A DNA stretch of 6,159 nucleotides from Haloquadratum sp. J07HQX50 (GCA_000416005.1 KE356562.1:1468032-1474190); one strand, 5' to 3'; shown: positions 1-4,844, numbered from the stretch's first letter. Notes: generated by a model from the sequence alone, not told the origin. Numbers and translations are program-made.

Positions 1-100
1 CGTGACCGTGTTCTCCAATTTTTTCACCTAAACGCTCTGCTTTCGTGTACGCTTCATCTGCTTCAGTGATCGAACTTCCGCCAACAACACTCACGCGCAT
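1..100 (-). CDS. SLOG/TIGR00725-like Rossmann-fold protein, N-terminal part only
   Basis: The minus strand opens with ATG at 98-100 and reads 33 codons to the window edge without a stop. The peptide starts MRVSVVGGSSI and continues through an acidic, Lys-containing helix to GEKIGEHGH. A short first beta strand ending in a GGS loop, followed by a helix ending in a Gly-x-x-Ile/Leu-x-x-x-Gly-His pattern, is typical of the SLOG superfamily, especially the TIGR00725 group (related to LOG/YvdD nucleotide-processing proteins and to molybdenum-cofactor carrier proteins). The exact substrate cannot be read from this fragment. The gene lies downstream of, and in the same direction as, the broken metallo-beta-lactamase-fold gene, 196 nt away, so it may have its own promoter. 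No strong TATA box is visible at the expected distance. The family call rests on the N-terminal motif alone. Confidence 0.68.
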   Translation of the reverse strand, partial: MRVSVVGGSSITEADEAYTKAERLGEKIGEHGH

Positions 101-296
101 AGGGTGTTGAGTCGCCTGATGGTTCTGATAGTTTTGATTTCTTACGTTTTTTTGATGCTCGACAGCGTTCTCATAAGCAGAACAGGGCGAGACCCCAGAG
201 CTTGAGATCGGAGTTGTTCACGTCAGATTCACTCACGAAAGAGTCGGTCTTGGCTTCTGAACATCCATCTAAACGACGTGTATCATTTCCAATTTG
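101..296. other. Intergenic spacer between the broken gene and the SLOG-like gene
   Basis: No convincing gene is seen here on either strand. Minus-strand ATG codons lead only to very short frames. On the minus strand, about 40-60 nt before the SLOG-like start codon, there is an A-rich stretch (complement of the T-rich run around 131-152) that could be part of a promoter, but no clear TTTAWA-type box stands at about -27. No terminator-like hairpin was found after the stop codon of the broken gene at 297-299. Confidence 0.5.
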
Positions 297-425
297 TCAT
301 GATTCTGTTGAATCTACTGTGGATTCCTGTGGGAAGCCATGCTCATCGAGTGCAACTGGAATCGATCGCCTAGCTACATCAGCAGCAAACGCAGTTGAAT
401 CAGCCTCCAATGCTGGAAACGTATT
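297..425 (-). pseudogene. C-terminal remnant of UlaG-like metallo-beta-lactamase-fold gene
   Basis: Read on the minus strand from the right end of the insertion sequence, the frame starting with AAT at 425-423 gives 42 residues, beginning NTFPALEADSTAFAADV and running through VALDEHGFP to a TGA stop at 297-299. As I remember haloarchaeal UlaG-like hydrolases, the last part of the fold reads (I)HYNTF-x-ALE-x-D-x-x-AFAxDV followed by a short strand (VxVALDE). This piece therefore begins directly after the conserved His-Tyr of that motif. The reading is independent of the N-terminal piece at 2141-2340 and fits the same family, which is why I treat the two as parts of one gene. The frame does not continue the frame of the N-terminal piece, and the middle of the protein is absent. 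The plus-strand frame of 75 residues over the same bases is a shadow. Confidence 0.72.
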
Positions 426-545
426 GTGACTTCTCCCACGACTAAACTCGTGGGCTTCCCTCACTGAGGGTTAGGCCCACGTCGTCTGGGGAGTTCGCAG
501 GTTCCATCTCACCGGTAGTTCCCTTGAGTACGACCTGCGTTTCGG
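406..545 (-). ncRNA. Predicted omega RNA (reRNA): scaffold from tnpB 3' end plus 20-nt guide
   Basis: TnpB proteins use an RNA made from the 3' end of tnpB and the right end of the element; its last 16-20 nt are the flanking host DNA and act as guide. Sense overlapping transcripts of this sort have been reported for IS1341-type elements of Halobacterium salinarum. Here the guide would be the complement of 406-425, starting AATACGTTTCCA, which is sequence of the broken UlaG-like gene. The scaffold can fold into an outer 7-bp stem (449-455 with 475-481) enclosing a CCCTC/GAGGG hairpin (458-470). The 5' end given here (545) is an approximation; no processing site can be seen. The existence of the RNA is inferred from family knowledge and the position is fixed by the right-end boundary. 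Confidence 0.5.
426..458 (-). repeat. Right-end (RE) recognition hairpin with guide GAAG and cleavage site TCAC
   Basis: On the plus strand, CCCACGA (435-441) and TCGTGGG (448-454) form a perfect 7-bp stem around a 6-base loop. In element orientation the tetramer GAAG (complement of 455-458) lies directly 5' of the stem, and TCAC (complement of 426-429) lies five bases 3' of it. This is the layout of an IS200/IS605 right end, where TnpA binds the single-stranded hairpin and the tetramer directs cleavage after TCAC. The tnpB stop codon TAG (complement of 442-444) falls inside the hairpin loop, so the coding end and the DNA recognition site are the same bases. Confidence 0.85.
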
Positions 546-1614
546 GCTGAGCCATAACAGCCCCCACCGTCGATAGCGGACTCTGAATGTTCTTACCGAC
601 GGCTCGTTTGCCGATGTTCGTCGCACTATTCTTGTCGCCGTTGTCGTTCAGTCCACAGTCGTGACACTCGACACGCCCCTGCACCTCACGACTCGTGTTC
701 TGCGACCCACACCGCCAGCACGTCCGAGACGTATCGTACTCTTTCACTGGGCTGCACTCTCGCCCGTCGAGGTGGGCCTTGTACGTGAGGATGTTCGCTA
801 TCTTCGCATACGGCATCTTGTGGGTCTTGTCGTTCATGTACCGACCTTTGTCGTTGTCGAAGCGCAACCCTGTCAGATCACCGAAGACGATGATTGCGTT
901 GCGTTCTCGCGCGCGAGCGACGAGTTCGTTCGCCACTTGGTGTAGTTCATGTTCGACCGTTCGGGATTCCTTGTCCCCGAGTCGTTCGATGACCTGCGCT
1001 CCCGAATGCATCTTCGCCTTCCCGATGGCTTTGCGGAGTTGCTTGTAGTGTTCTCGGACGCGGCGGACTTCCGCGCCGTGGAACTGGGTGTCGCAGTCGG
1101 AGAGGAATGTGCTGACGGCTATCCATTTCGCACCCATATCGACGGCGAGAACGTCGTTGTACTCGTCTGCGACGGCCACAGACCGTTTGCAGACGAGGTG
1201 AACGTACCACTCGCCGTTCCGGTGGACGAGCTCCGAGTCGCGGATACACTCGTCGGTGAGTAGCTGCGTGTCCTTCTCAGGGACGTGGACAGGCACCCAG
1301 ATGCTATCCCCGCGTTCTTTCTTGGGGCTGTAGACGGGGAGTTTGAACCACCACGACGAGAGAACCGTGTCCTCGCCGTGTTCGATGGTGATACAGTCGT
1401 TGCGGAGGACGACGGGTTGCTCGGTGTCCGCTCGCGGGTTCTTGTTCGACCGGACTTTGCTCGCCTGTTGGTTGGTGGCAGAGTAGAGGTTCGCGTCGTC
1501 GTCACCGTGAACAGCGTCTTGGAACGCGCCGTACTCGCGTTTGACGAGTCGGGCTTTCCGCTCGGTGAGCGAGTGGAGTTTGACCCGTACTGTGGTGGTG
1601 ACTTCTCGCTGCAT
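442..1614 (-). CDS. tnpB: TnpB, RNA-guided RuvC-family nuclease of the insertion sequence
   Basis: The 390-residue protein starts at ATG 1612-1614 (MQREVTTTVRVKLHSLTERK). An upstream in-frame ATG would overlap tnpA and lacks family similarity, so it was not used. Order of parts: an N-terminal region of the haloarchaeal TnpB type (1 to about 145), RuvC-I with D159 in AVDMG, the long helical insertion with RRVREHYKQLRK (184-195), RuvC-II at 241-250, a CxxC/CxxC zinc finger (C299, C302, C317, C320), RuvC-III with D327 in GDKNSATNI, and a variable tail. TnpB cuts DNA next to a short TAM under guidance of an RNA from the element's right end, which helps the element persist after excision. RuvC-II reads VFGDLTG; the usual catalytic Glu before Asp-Leu is Gly245. 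I recall other haloarchaeal TnpBs with Gly-Asp-Leu here, so this may be a lineage trait with a shifted glutamate rather than a new lesion. No frameshift is seen. The gene follows tnpA by 2 nt, suggesting translational coupling. Confidence 0.95.
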   Translation of the reverse strand: MQREVTTTVRVKLHSLTERKARLVKREYGAFQDAVHGDDDANLYSATNQQASKVRSNKNPRADTEQPVVLRNDCITIEHGEDTVLSSWWFKLPVYSPKKERGDSIWVPVHVPEKDTQLLTDECIRDSELVHRNGEWYVHLVCKRSVAVADEYNDVLAVDMGAKWIAVSTFLSDCDTQFHGAEVRRVREHYKQLRKAIGKAKMHSGAQVIERLGDKESRTVEHELHQVANELVARARERNAIIVFGDLTGLRFDNDKGRYMNDKTHKMPYAKIANILTYKAHLDGRECSPVKEYDTSRTCWRCGSQNTSREVQGRVECHDCGLNDNGDKNSATNIGKRAVGKNIQSPLSTVGAVMAQPETQVVLKGTTGEMEPANSPDDVGLTLSEGSPRV

Positions 1615-1616
1615 CG

Positions 1617-2006
1617 TTATCGTCCGGTCTGTGCTTCGATGGACTTCTCGATGGTCTGACTCGACACTTCGCCTGCCGAGGAGACGAAGTCCGAGCGCGT
1701 CCACAGCGAGGGGAGGCCGAAGTCGAACTCGTCGCGGAGGTTCCGCGAGGTGTAACCCTTGAGTTGTTGGATAATTTTGTTCGGTGCGAGTTTCGGGTTG
1801 CCCGTGATGAAGAGGTGTACGTGGTCGGGCTGGATTGCCAGTCGGAGAATATCGAGGGCGAGTTCGTCGGCTTTCTCCTCAATGAGTTGTTCAAGACGGT
1901 TGGCGACCTCGTCGGTCAGCACCGGTTTGCGGTACTTCGGGCACCACACGAAGTGGTAGTGGAGGTTGTGAACCGACGTTCGCTCTCGACTGTACCCCCG
2001 TGGCAT
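1617..2006 (-). CDS. tnpA: TnpA, IS200-type HUH/Y1 transposase with catalytic Tyr replaced by Ser
   Basis: The 129-residue protein starts at ATG 2004-2006 (MPRGYSRERTSVHNLHYHFV), matching the usual length and N terminus of Y1 transposases. The longer upstream reading into 2297 runs through the element's end and was rejected. Visible motifs: HYHFVWCPKYRKPVL (16-30), the metal-binding HUH motif PDHVHLF with H62 and H64, LKGYTSRNLRDEF (82-94), and LWTRSDFVSSAG (101-112). In IS608 TnpA, LWTNSCFISTVGG is followed by the helix VKQYIENQ, whose tyrosine (Tyr127) makes the covalent 5'-phosphotyrosine link. Here the same helix reads IEKSIEAQ, with Ser122 encoded by TCC (complement of 1641-1643); one base change from TAC would give this. 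The family reaction is single-strand excision and insertion after a tetranucleotide target. Without the tyrosine this copy should bind ends but not cleave them. The rest of the frame is intact, which suggests a recent loss. The stop codon (1617-1619) lies 2 nt before tnpB. Confidence 0.95.
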   Translation of the reverse strand: MPRGYSRERTSVHNLHYHFVWCPKYRKPVLTDEVANRLEQLIEEKADELALDILRLAIQPDHVHLFITGNPKLAPNKIIQQLKGYTSRNLRDEFDFGLPSLWTRSDFVSSAGEVSSQTIEKSIEAQTGR

Positions 2007-2012
2007 ACCGTG

Positions 2013-2032
2013 AGATAGACAGCAATCTATCT
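2013..2032 (-). promoter_or_regulatory. Perfect inverted repeat just upstream of tnpA (operator or leader hairpin)
   Basis: AGATAGA (2013-2019) and TCTATCT (2026-2032) are perfect reverse complements around a 6-base spacer, and the nearer arm ends 6 nt before the tnpA start codon. On the minus strand the distal arm overlaps the only TATA-like stretch (TAAGATAG, complement of 2028-2035) at about -27. The repeat could therefore be an operator over the promoter or, if transcription starts further upstream, a leader hairpin that limits tnpA translation. IS200 is known to repress its transposase through leader structures; applying that here is inference. Confidence 0.5.
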
Positions 2033-2102
2033 TAGCTGTGACGACTCGATCAACCCTCGGTCGGCTATCGAGGATGGTTTGTGGAGGGATTGTCGGATTC
2101 AT

Positions 2103-2144
2103 CCCACGACTGAAGTCGTGGGCTTTCTCCTCGATTTCGTGTAA
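2103..2144 (-). repeat. Left-end (LE) recognition hairpin with guide AAAG and target TTAC
   Basis: CCCACGAC (2103-2110) and GTCGTGGG (2115-2122) form a perfect 8-bp stem with a TGAA loop on the plus strand. In element orientation AAAG (complement of 2123-2126) sits directly 5' of the stem, and TTAC (complement of 2141-2144) lies 14 nt further 5', in host DNA. AAAG and TTAC are exactly the left guide and target tetramers of IS608. The hairpin is in the same orientation as the right-end hairpin, as expected for this family. TTAC would also be the presumed TAM of the TnpB. Confidence 0.85.
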
Positions 2145-2340
2145 TGACGACGAGATCACCATCCTGTGAGTCATATGGGTCGCCACTAAGGTGTGGTATA
2201 TCAGTTGGTGACTCCCAGGCCCCCGTGAGCGTGCCGTACCGCCCAGGGTCGGTGTAGACCACAGTCCCATCCGAAGCTTCGATACGAGTCGTTGCATATC
2301 CGAGCCAATCGATTGTGAGACCGCTGTGTCGAACAGTCAT
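2141..2340 (-). pseudogene. N-terminal remnant of UlaG-like metallo-beta-lactamase-fold gene
   Basis: From ATG at 2338-2340 the minus strand encodes MTVRHSGLTIDWLGYATTRI, then EASDGTVVYTDPGRYG, an acidic loop, and DGDLVVIT, where the insertion sequence starts within the Thr codon. DWLGYATxRIE, the DPGRYG segment and a strand ending in (V/I)T are what I expect at the start of haloarchaeal UlaG-like hydrolases. The next residues should be the metal-binding THxHxDH-type motif, which is replaced by the element. The following four residues in frame (RNRG) come from the element's end. No metal-binding His survives in either remnant, so neither piece can be an active hydrolase. The family's substrates are mostly unknown outside L-ascorbate-6-phosphate lactonase. 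The gene was divergent from the membrane protein gene at 2475. Start choice rests on the family N terminus; the upstream in-frame extension lacks similarity. Confidence 0.78.
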
Positions 2341-2474
2341 ACACAAATATTCATCAGCGAGCGTCAACACCCTTTCTGTAAGACGACCCTGAAAGATGCC
2401 TGTTTCAGCATTAGAGATTAGACTGTCATATCGAAACCATGCGCGCGGATAATAATTGGACGGTGAAGAGTTGA
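2341..2474. promoter_or_regulatory. Divergent intergenic region between the broken gene and the membrane-protein gene
   Basis: This 134-nt AT-rich gap should hold both promoters. For the plus-strand gene an AT-only ATAATAATT stretch lies at 2449-2457, slightly close (about -22) for a leaderless transcript, and GGTGA at 2462-2466, complementary to the archaeal 16S rRNA tail, lies 8 nt before the ATG, so a short leader with a ribosome binding site is possible. For the minus-strand gene only a weak GAATATTT is seen close to its start codon. None of these is decisive. Confidence 0.35.
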
Positions 2475-3890
2475 ATGCACGCTCGTCTATCGACGAAATC
2501 GACTGCATTGGGCGGCGCATCCGTTGTAGGTGCGATCAATTTAGTTCCAATTATTGGTGTTGCGACGCTCGGGTGGAATCTGACGACGCTGGTATTTATT
2601 TACTGGATCGAGGCGGTCGTCGCCATGCTGATTGCTACAATAAAGATTCTCTTTGCTGAACGCGGATCACCCGGGATTCCTGGGCAGATTGAGCCATTAC
2701 ACGAGTTGCGAGCCAAACGGGGTGGTATGGAGTTACTCGCAGACTGGCCACCAGTTTACCCTCGAAATATTCCATTTGCAGTCTCAATGCTCAGCTTTTG
2801 GACACTCCTTGCGATTCCGGTGAGTGTGTTCTATTGGTGGAGGGCTGATTTTACGATCGTCCTCTCGATTAACCTGCTCTTCACAATATTTGCTCTGATT
2901 GTCTCACAGGTAGCCGCGTTTGTGCGTGAGTTCATTCATCAACAAGAGTACACCACTGTTTCCGCGCAAGAAATTGTGCAAGCACCTGCGCAATTTTCGA
3001 TACTCGTGCTTTCGGTTGGTGTATTAGCTGCTGCCAGCGACGAGAGTGTTGGCAGTCTCGTACTCGTAGGTGTGGTTCTCACGAAGGCGATTATTTCAGC
3101 CCGCCGTTTTTACCATGAACATCATGGAAATTCGACGGGTGGTGAAATCACCCTCATCAATCGTCTCTTTGCAGGCCTCGGTGATGACAGAGACGTGAGC
3201 GAGCCACCTCCTGAATTGACACTTCCTCATGAAGCCGTCGATGCACGGGTCACAGTCGATGGTCGTGCTATCATGATCGGGTCTCTGTGCGACATTGCGC
3301 TGGGATTGCTGAGTCGTTTCGGTCTGCTTTCGATATGTGCTGTTGCTACCGCGGGACTAATTGGCGAGCCAGGACTGATACTTGCTGCATTGACACTCCC
3401 GCTTGCACTCATCTGTGCGCAAGTCGGAAGTTTCTATTTTCGATACGGAACGATTGAATATCAACGTCGTGGAAATATGCTTGTTGCGTATGATACCATT
3501 CTTGAAACACCACAGTGGATCGCGTCAGTCGATTCAGTCTCGTTTGAGGTCAAAAACGCAGTTACTGATCGTCTGCTCGAAACTGGCAGACTCTCAGTGA
3601 TGAACGTTGACCGCGGTGAATCGACTGCGCAGTTTGGCCCAGTTAGCGATCTTGATGCGGCCGTGGAGAAACTCGGTCTCCCCGTTACACAGACAGATCG
3701 TCCTGAGCGAGACCTCGCAATCGTCGGCTCTGCTCTTGCATTGGTGGTGTTTTTTCTCGCGGTTCCCGTTGGATTGGTTGTCTCACCAGAGGTGGCTGAT
3801 ACAGAGCTCGCCGCCATCGCTGTCATAGTCGGCCCACTGTTCACAATCCCGGTTGTGGGGTTGGCATGGGTTGCGCTGTCGCGAATCTGA
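2475..3890 (+). CDS. Polytopic membrane protein, DUF6498-like, with soluble C-terminal domain
   Basis: A 471-residue protein starting at ATG 2475, preceded by GGTGA at a suitable distance. About ten hydrophobic segments are visible: roughly 13-33, 36-60, 99-121, 126-148, 173-188, 192-208, 264-294, 297-322, 413-437 and 444-468. The opening INLVPIIGVATLGWNLTTLV followed by FIYWIEAVV resembles the first two helices of the DUF6498 family (Asn-x-x-Pro-x-x-Gly-Val ... Tyr-Trp-x-Glu), which has no known function. Between helices 8 and 9, residues about 323-405 are soluble: a basic YQRRGNMLVAYDTILE, strands with a Val-Lys-rich segment and a terminal helix (DLDAAVEKLGLP). This could be a bacterial PH-like domain, but I am not sure. 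The two flanking loops (61-98 and 210-262) are also soluble. It is convergent with the dehydrogenase at 3893, the stops being 2 nt apart, and divergent from the broken hydrolase gene. No transport motif was recognised. Confidence 0.85.
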   Translation: MHARLSTKSTALGGASVVGAINLVPIIGVATLGWNLTTLVFIYWIEAVVAMLIATIKILFAERGSPGIPGQIEPLHELRAKRGGMELLADWPPVYPRNIPFAVSMLSFWTLLAIPVSVFYWWRADFTIVLSINLLFTIFALIVSQVAAFVREFIHQQEYTTVSAQEIVQAPAQFSILVLSVGVLAAASDESVGSLVLVGVVLTKAIISARRFYHEHHGNSTGGEITLINRLFAGLGDDRDVSEPPPELTLPHEAVDARVTVDGRAIMIGSLCDIALGLLSRFGLLSICAVATAGLIGEPGLILAALTLPLALICAQVGSFYFRYGTIEYQRRGNMLVAYDTILETPQWIASVDSVSFEVKNAVTDRLLETGRLSVMNVDRGESTAQFGPVSDLDAAVEKLGLPVTQTDRPERDLAIVGSALALVVFFLAVPVGLVVSPEVADTELAAIAVIVGPLFTIPVVGLAWVALSRI

Positions 3891-3892
3891 GA

Positions 3893-4645
3893 CTAGAATC
3901 GCTGAAAGATATCCTGCCGGTTGAGATCAAGTTCAGTGACTGCCGCCGGTGCGTCCTGCCGTGCAGCGAATAGAATGGCATCGGCCACATCAGTCGCGCT
4001 GAGAGTCGTCTCCGCATCAAGTGCCTCTTTATTCGGGCGCTCGCGAAACTGCGAGCCAAAGTCCGTCGTGACCCCAGAGGGATTAATCAGAGTTGTCGCG
4101 ACTCCATCCGGCCCCACACGACCAGCGACGCTGGCAGCAAATCCTCGCAGCCACCATTTTGAAGCTGCATACACAGGTGTCGAAGCACTCGGATACTTAC
4201 CCTTGAAACTCCCAACAAAGATTATCGACCCATCGTGCTGTTTCAAATAAGGGATGGCTGCCCGGGTCGTATAAAATGCACCGTGGACATTCGTCTCGGT
4301 CACTTGCTTGAACTGCTCGATAGGTAACGCTTCGAGTGCTGTGTCCATCGATTCACCAGTTCCAGCGTTCACTACGCACACATCGAGTCGATCGAACCGT
4401 TTAATAGTGGCATCGATCAGTGCATCCACCGCAGTATGATCGACAACGTCCGTTGGAACTGCCAGCGCGGTGCCACCTGCGGCTTCACACTCACTCGCCA
4501 CTGTCTCAAGTGCTGTCTCCGTGCGGGCAGCTAATACAACAGTTGCCCCAGCACTGGCGAACTGCCGTGCAGTCGCGGCTCCAATTCCTGAACTCGCACC
4601 GGTAATCAGTGCGACCTTCCCATCGAATGACGCTGTGTTGCTCAT
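3893..4645 (-). CDS. Classical short-chain dehydrogenase/reductase (SDR), NADP-type
   Basis: A 250-residue protein from ATG 4643-4645 (MSNTASFDGKVALITGASSG). It has all classical SDR marks: the dinucleotide loop TGASSGIG (15-22), Arg41 just after the second strand (AARTE), which favours NADP(H), TDV with D66, NAG (93-95), N119 in TETNV, S146 in VGS, Y159 and K163 in the YAASK motif, and INPSGVTTDF (188-197). Together N119, S146, Y159 and K163 make the catalytic tetrad, so the enzyme should be an active cytoplasmic oxidoreductase acting on an alcohol or carbonyl. The substrate cannot be read from the sequence. Length is that of the classical subfamily. The longer frame to 4909 runs through the divergent intergenic region and is rejected, because the N terminus at 4645 fits the family and a TATA-like box stands 28 nt before it. 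It is divergent from the DUF4864-like gene and convergent with the membrane protein. Confidence 0.95.
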   Translation of the reverse strand: MSNTASFDGKVALITGASSGIGAATARQFASAGATVVLAARTETALETVASECEAAGGTALAVPTDVVDHTAVDALIDATIKRFDRLDVCVVNAGTGESMDTALEALPIEQFKQVTETNVHGAFYTTRAAIPYLKQHDGSIIFVGSFKGKYPSASTPVYAASKWWLRGFAASVAGRVGPDGVATTLINPSGVTTDFGSQFRERPNKEALDAETTLSATDVADAILFAARQDAPAAVTELDLNRQDIFQRF

Positions 4646-4664
4646 ACACAGCTGTTCCGAACGA

Positions 4665-4679
4665 TGTCGGTTAAACCAG
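4665..4679 (-). promoter_or_regulatory. Haloarchaeal TATA-box promoter of the SDR gene (leaderless)
   Basis: On the minus strand GGTTTAACC contains TTTAA (complement of 4671-4675), whose centre is 28 nt before the A of the SDR start codon. This is the spacing expected when the transcript begins at or next to the start codon, the common leaderless arrangement in haloarchaea. No Shine-Dalgarno sequence is present between box and ATG. The palindrome CAGCTG occurs just upstream of the box and again next to the start codon. Confidence 0.6.
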
Positions 4680-4716
4680 CTGTTTCCTGCGTCTACAGGT
4701 GGAGCAGGCCGAGTGT

Positions 4717-4735
4717 CTTGGGGCTTGACCCCGAG
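4717..4735. repeat. Short inverted repeat in the SDR/DUF4864 divergent spacer
   Basis: CTTGGGG and CCCCGAG flank a CTTGA spacer, giving four G-C pairs plus T-A and C-G pairs with one G.T position. It lies about midway between the two divergent start codons (4645 and 4845). It could be an operator for a repressor acting on both genes; chance is also plausible for a repeat of this size. Confidence 0.3.
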
Positions 4736-4844
4736 GCAGTTCACACATTTGTTGATATGTCTTGTCTGCGACTCGGGTGGTGAATATGCAAACAAGTTCA
4801 AACCGACTGAAACACTACTACTTCTATATTCAGGTCTTGAACTT

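Larger units (their letters stand above)
426..2140 (-). mobile_element. IS200/IS605-family insertion sequence (tnpA + tnpB), 1715 bp
   Basis: The element encodes an HUH Y1 transposase (tnpA) and a TnpB RNA-guided nuclease, both on the minus strand. It has subterminal hairpins rather than terminal inverted repeats, and no target duplication. In element orientation the left end starts after TTAC (complement of 2141-2144), followed by 14 nt, the tetramer AAAG and a hairpin. The right end has GAAG, a hairpin, five bases and TCAC (complement of 426-429). These tetramers obey the guide/cleavage pairing established for IS608: guide base 1 pairs with site base 2, and guide base 4 with site base 4. 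The boundaries are thus set by two independent signals. Base composition is richer than the surroundings (37 of 60 G+C in 1381-1440 against 28 of 60 in 4861-4920), consistent with import. The element sits between the two pieces of an UlaG-like gene. Its TnpA lacks the catalytic tyrosine, so it should be mobile only if helped in trans. I cannot assign an ISfinder name. Confidence 0.93.

Noticed and set aside
143..152. T-rich run as a transcription terminator
   Set aside because: No plus-strand gene precedes it and on the minus strand it is an A run, so it more likely belongs to an AT-rich promoter region.
202..429. Plus-strand 75-codon frame next to the insertion sequence
   Set aside because: It is antisense to the C-terminal hydrolase remnant, which reads as a recognisable protein end, and its own stop lies in the element's right end.
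661..1659. Several plus-strand frames of about 94-124 codons inside tnpB
   Set aside because: They are antisense shadows caused by the high third-position GC of tnpB and show no family motif.
1615..1704. Longer tnpB start at 1704
   Set aside because: The extra 30 residues overlap tnpA and read as unrelated sequence, while MQREVTTTVRVKLHSLTERK at 1614 is a normal TnpB start.
435..2122. CCCACGA hairpins as a CRISPR or dispersed repeat pair
   Set aside because: Only two copies exist and they stand at the two ends of the insertion sequence in the arrangement known for IS200/IS605 ends.
2007..2297. Longer tnpA start at 2297
   Set aside because: The extension crosses the element's left end into host DNA; family similarity begins at 2006.
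4470..4844. Upstream extension of the DUF4864-like gene
   Set aside because: It runs antisense through the dehydrogenase N terminus and across the divergent promoter region.
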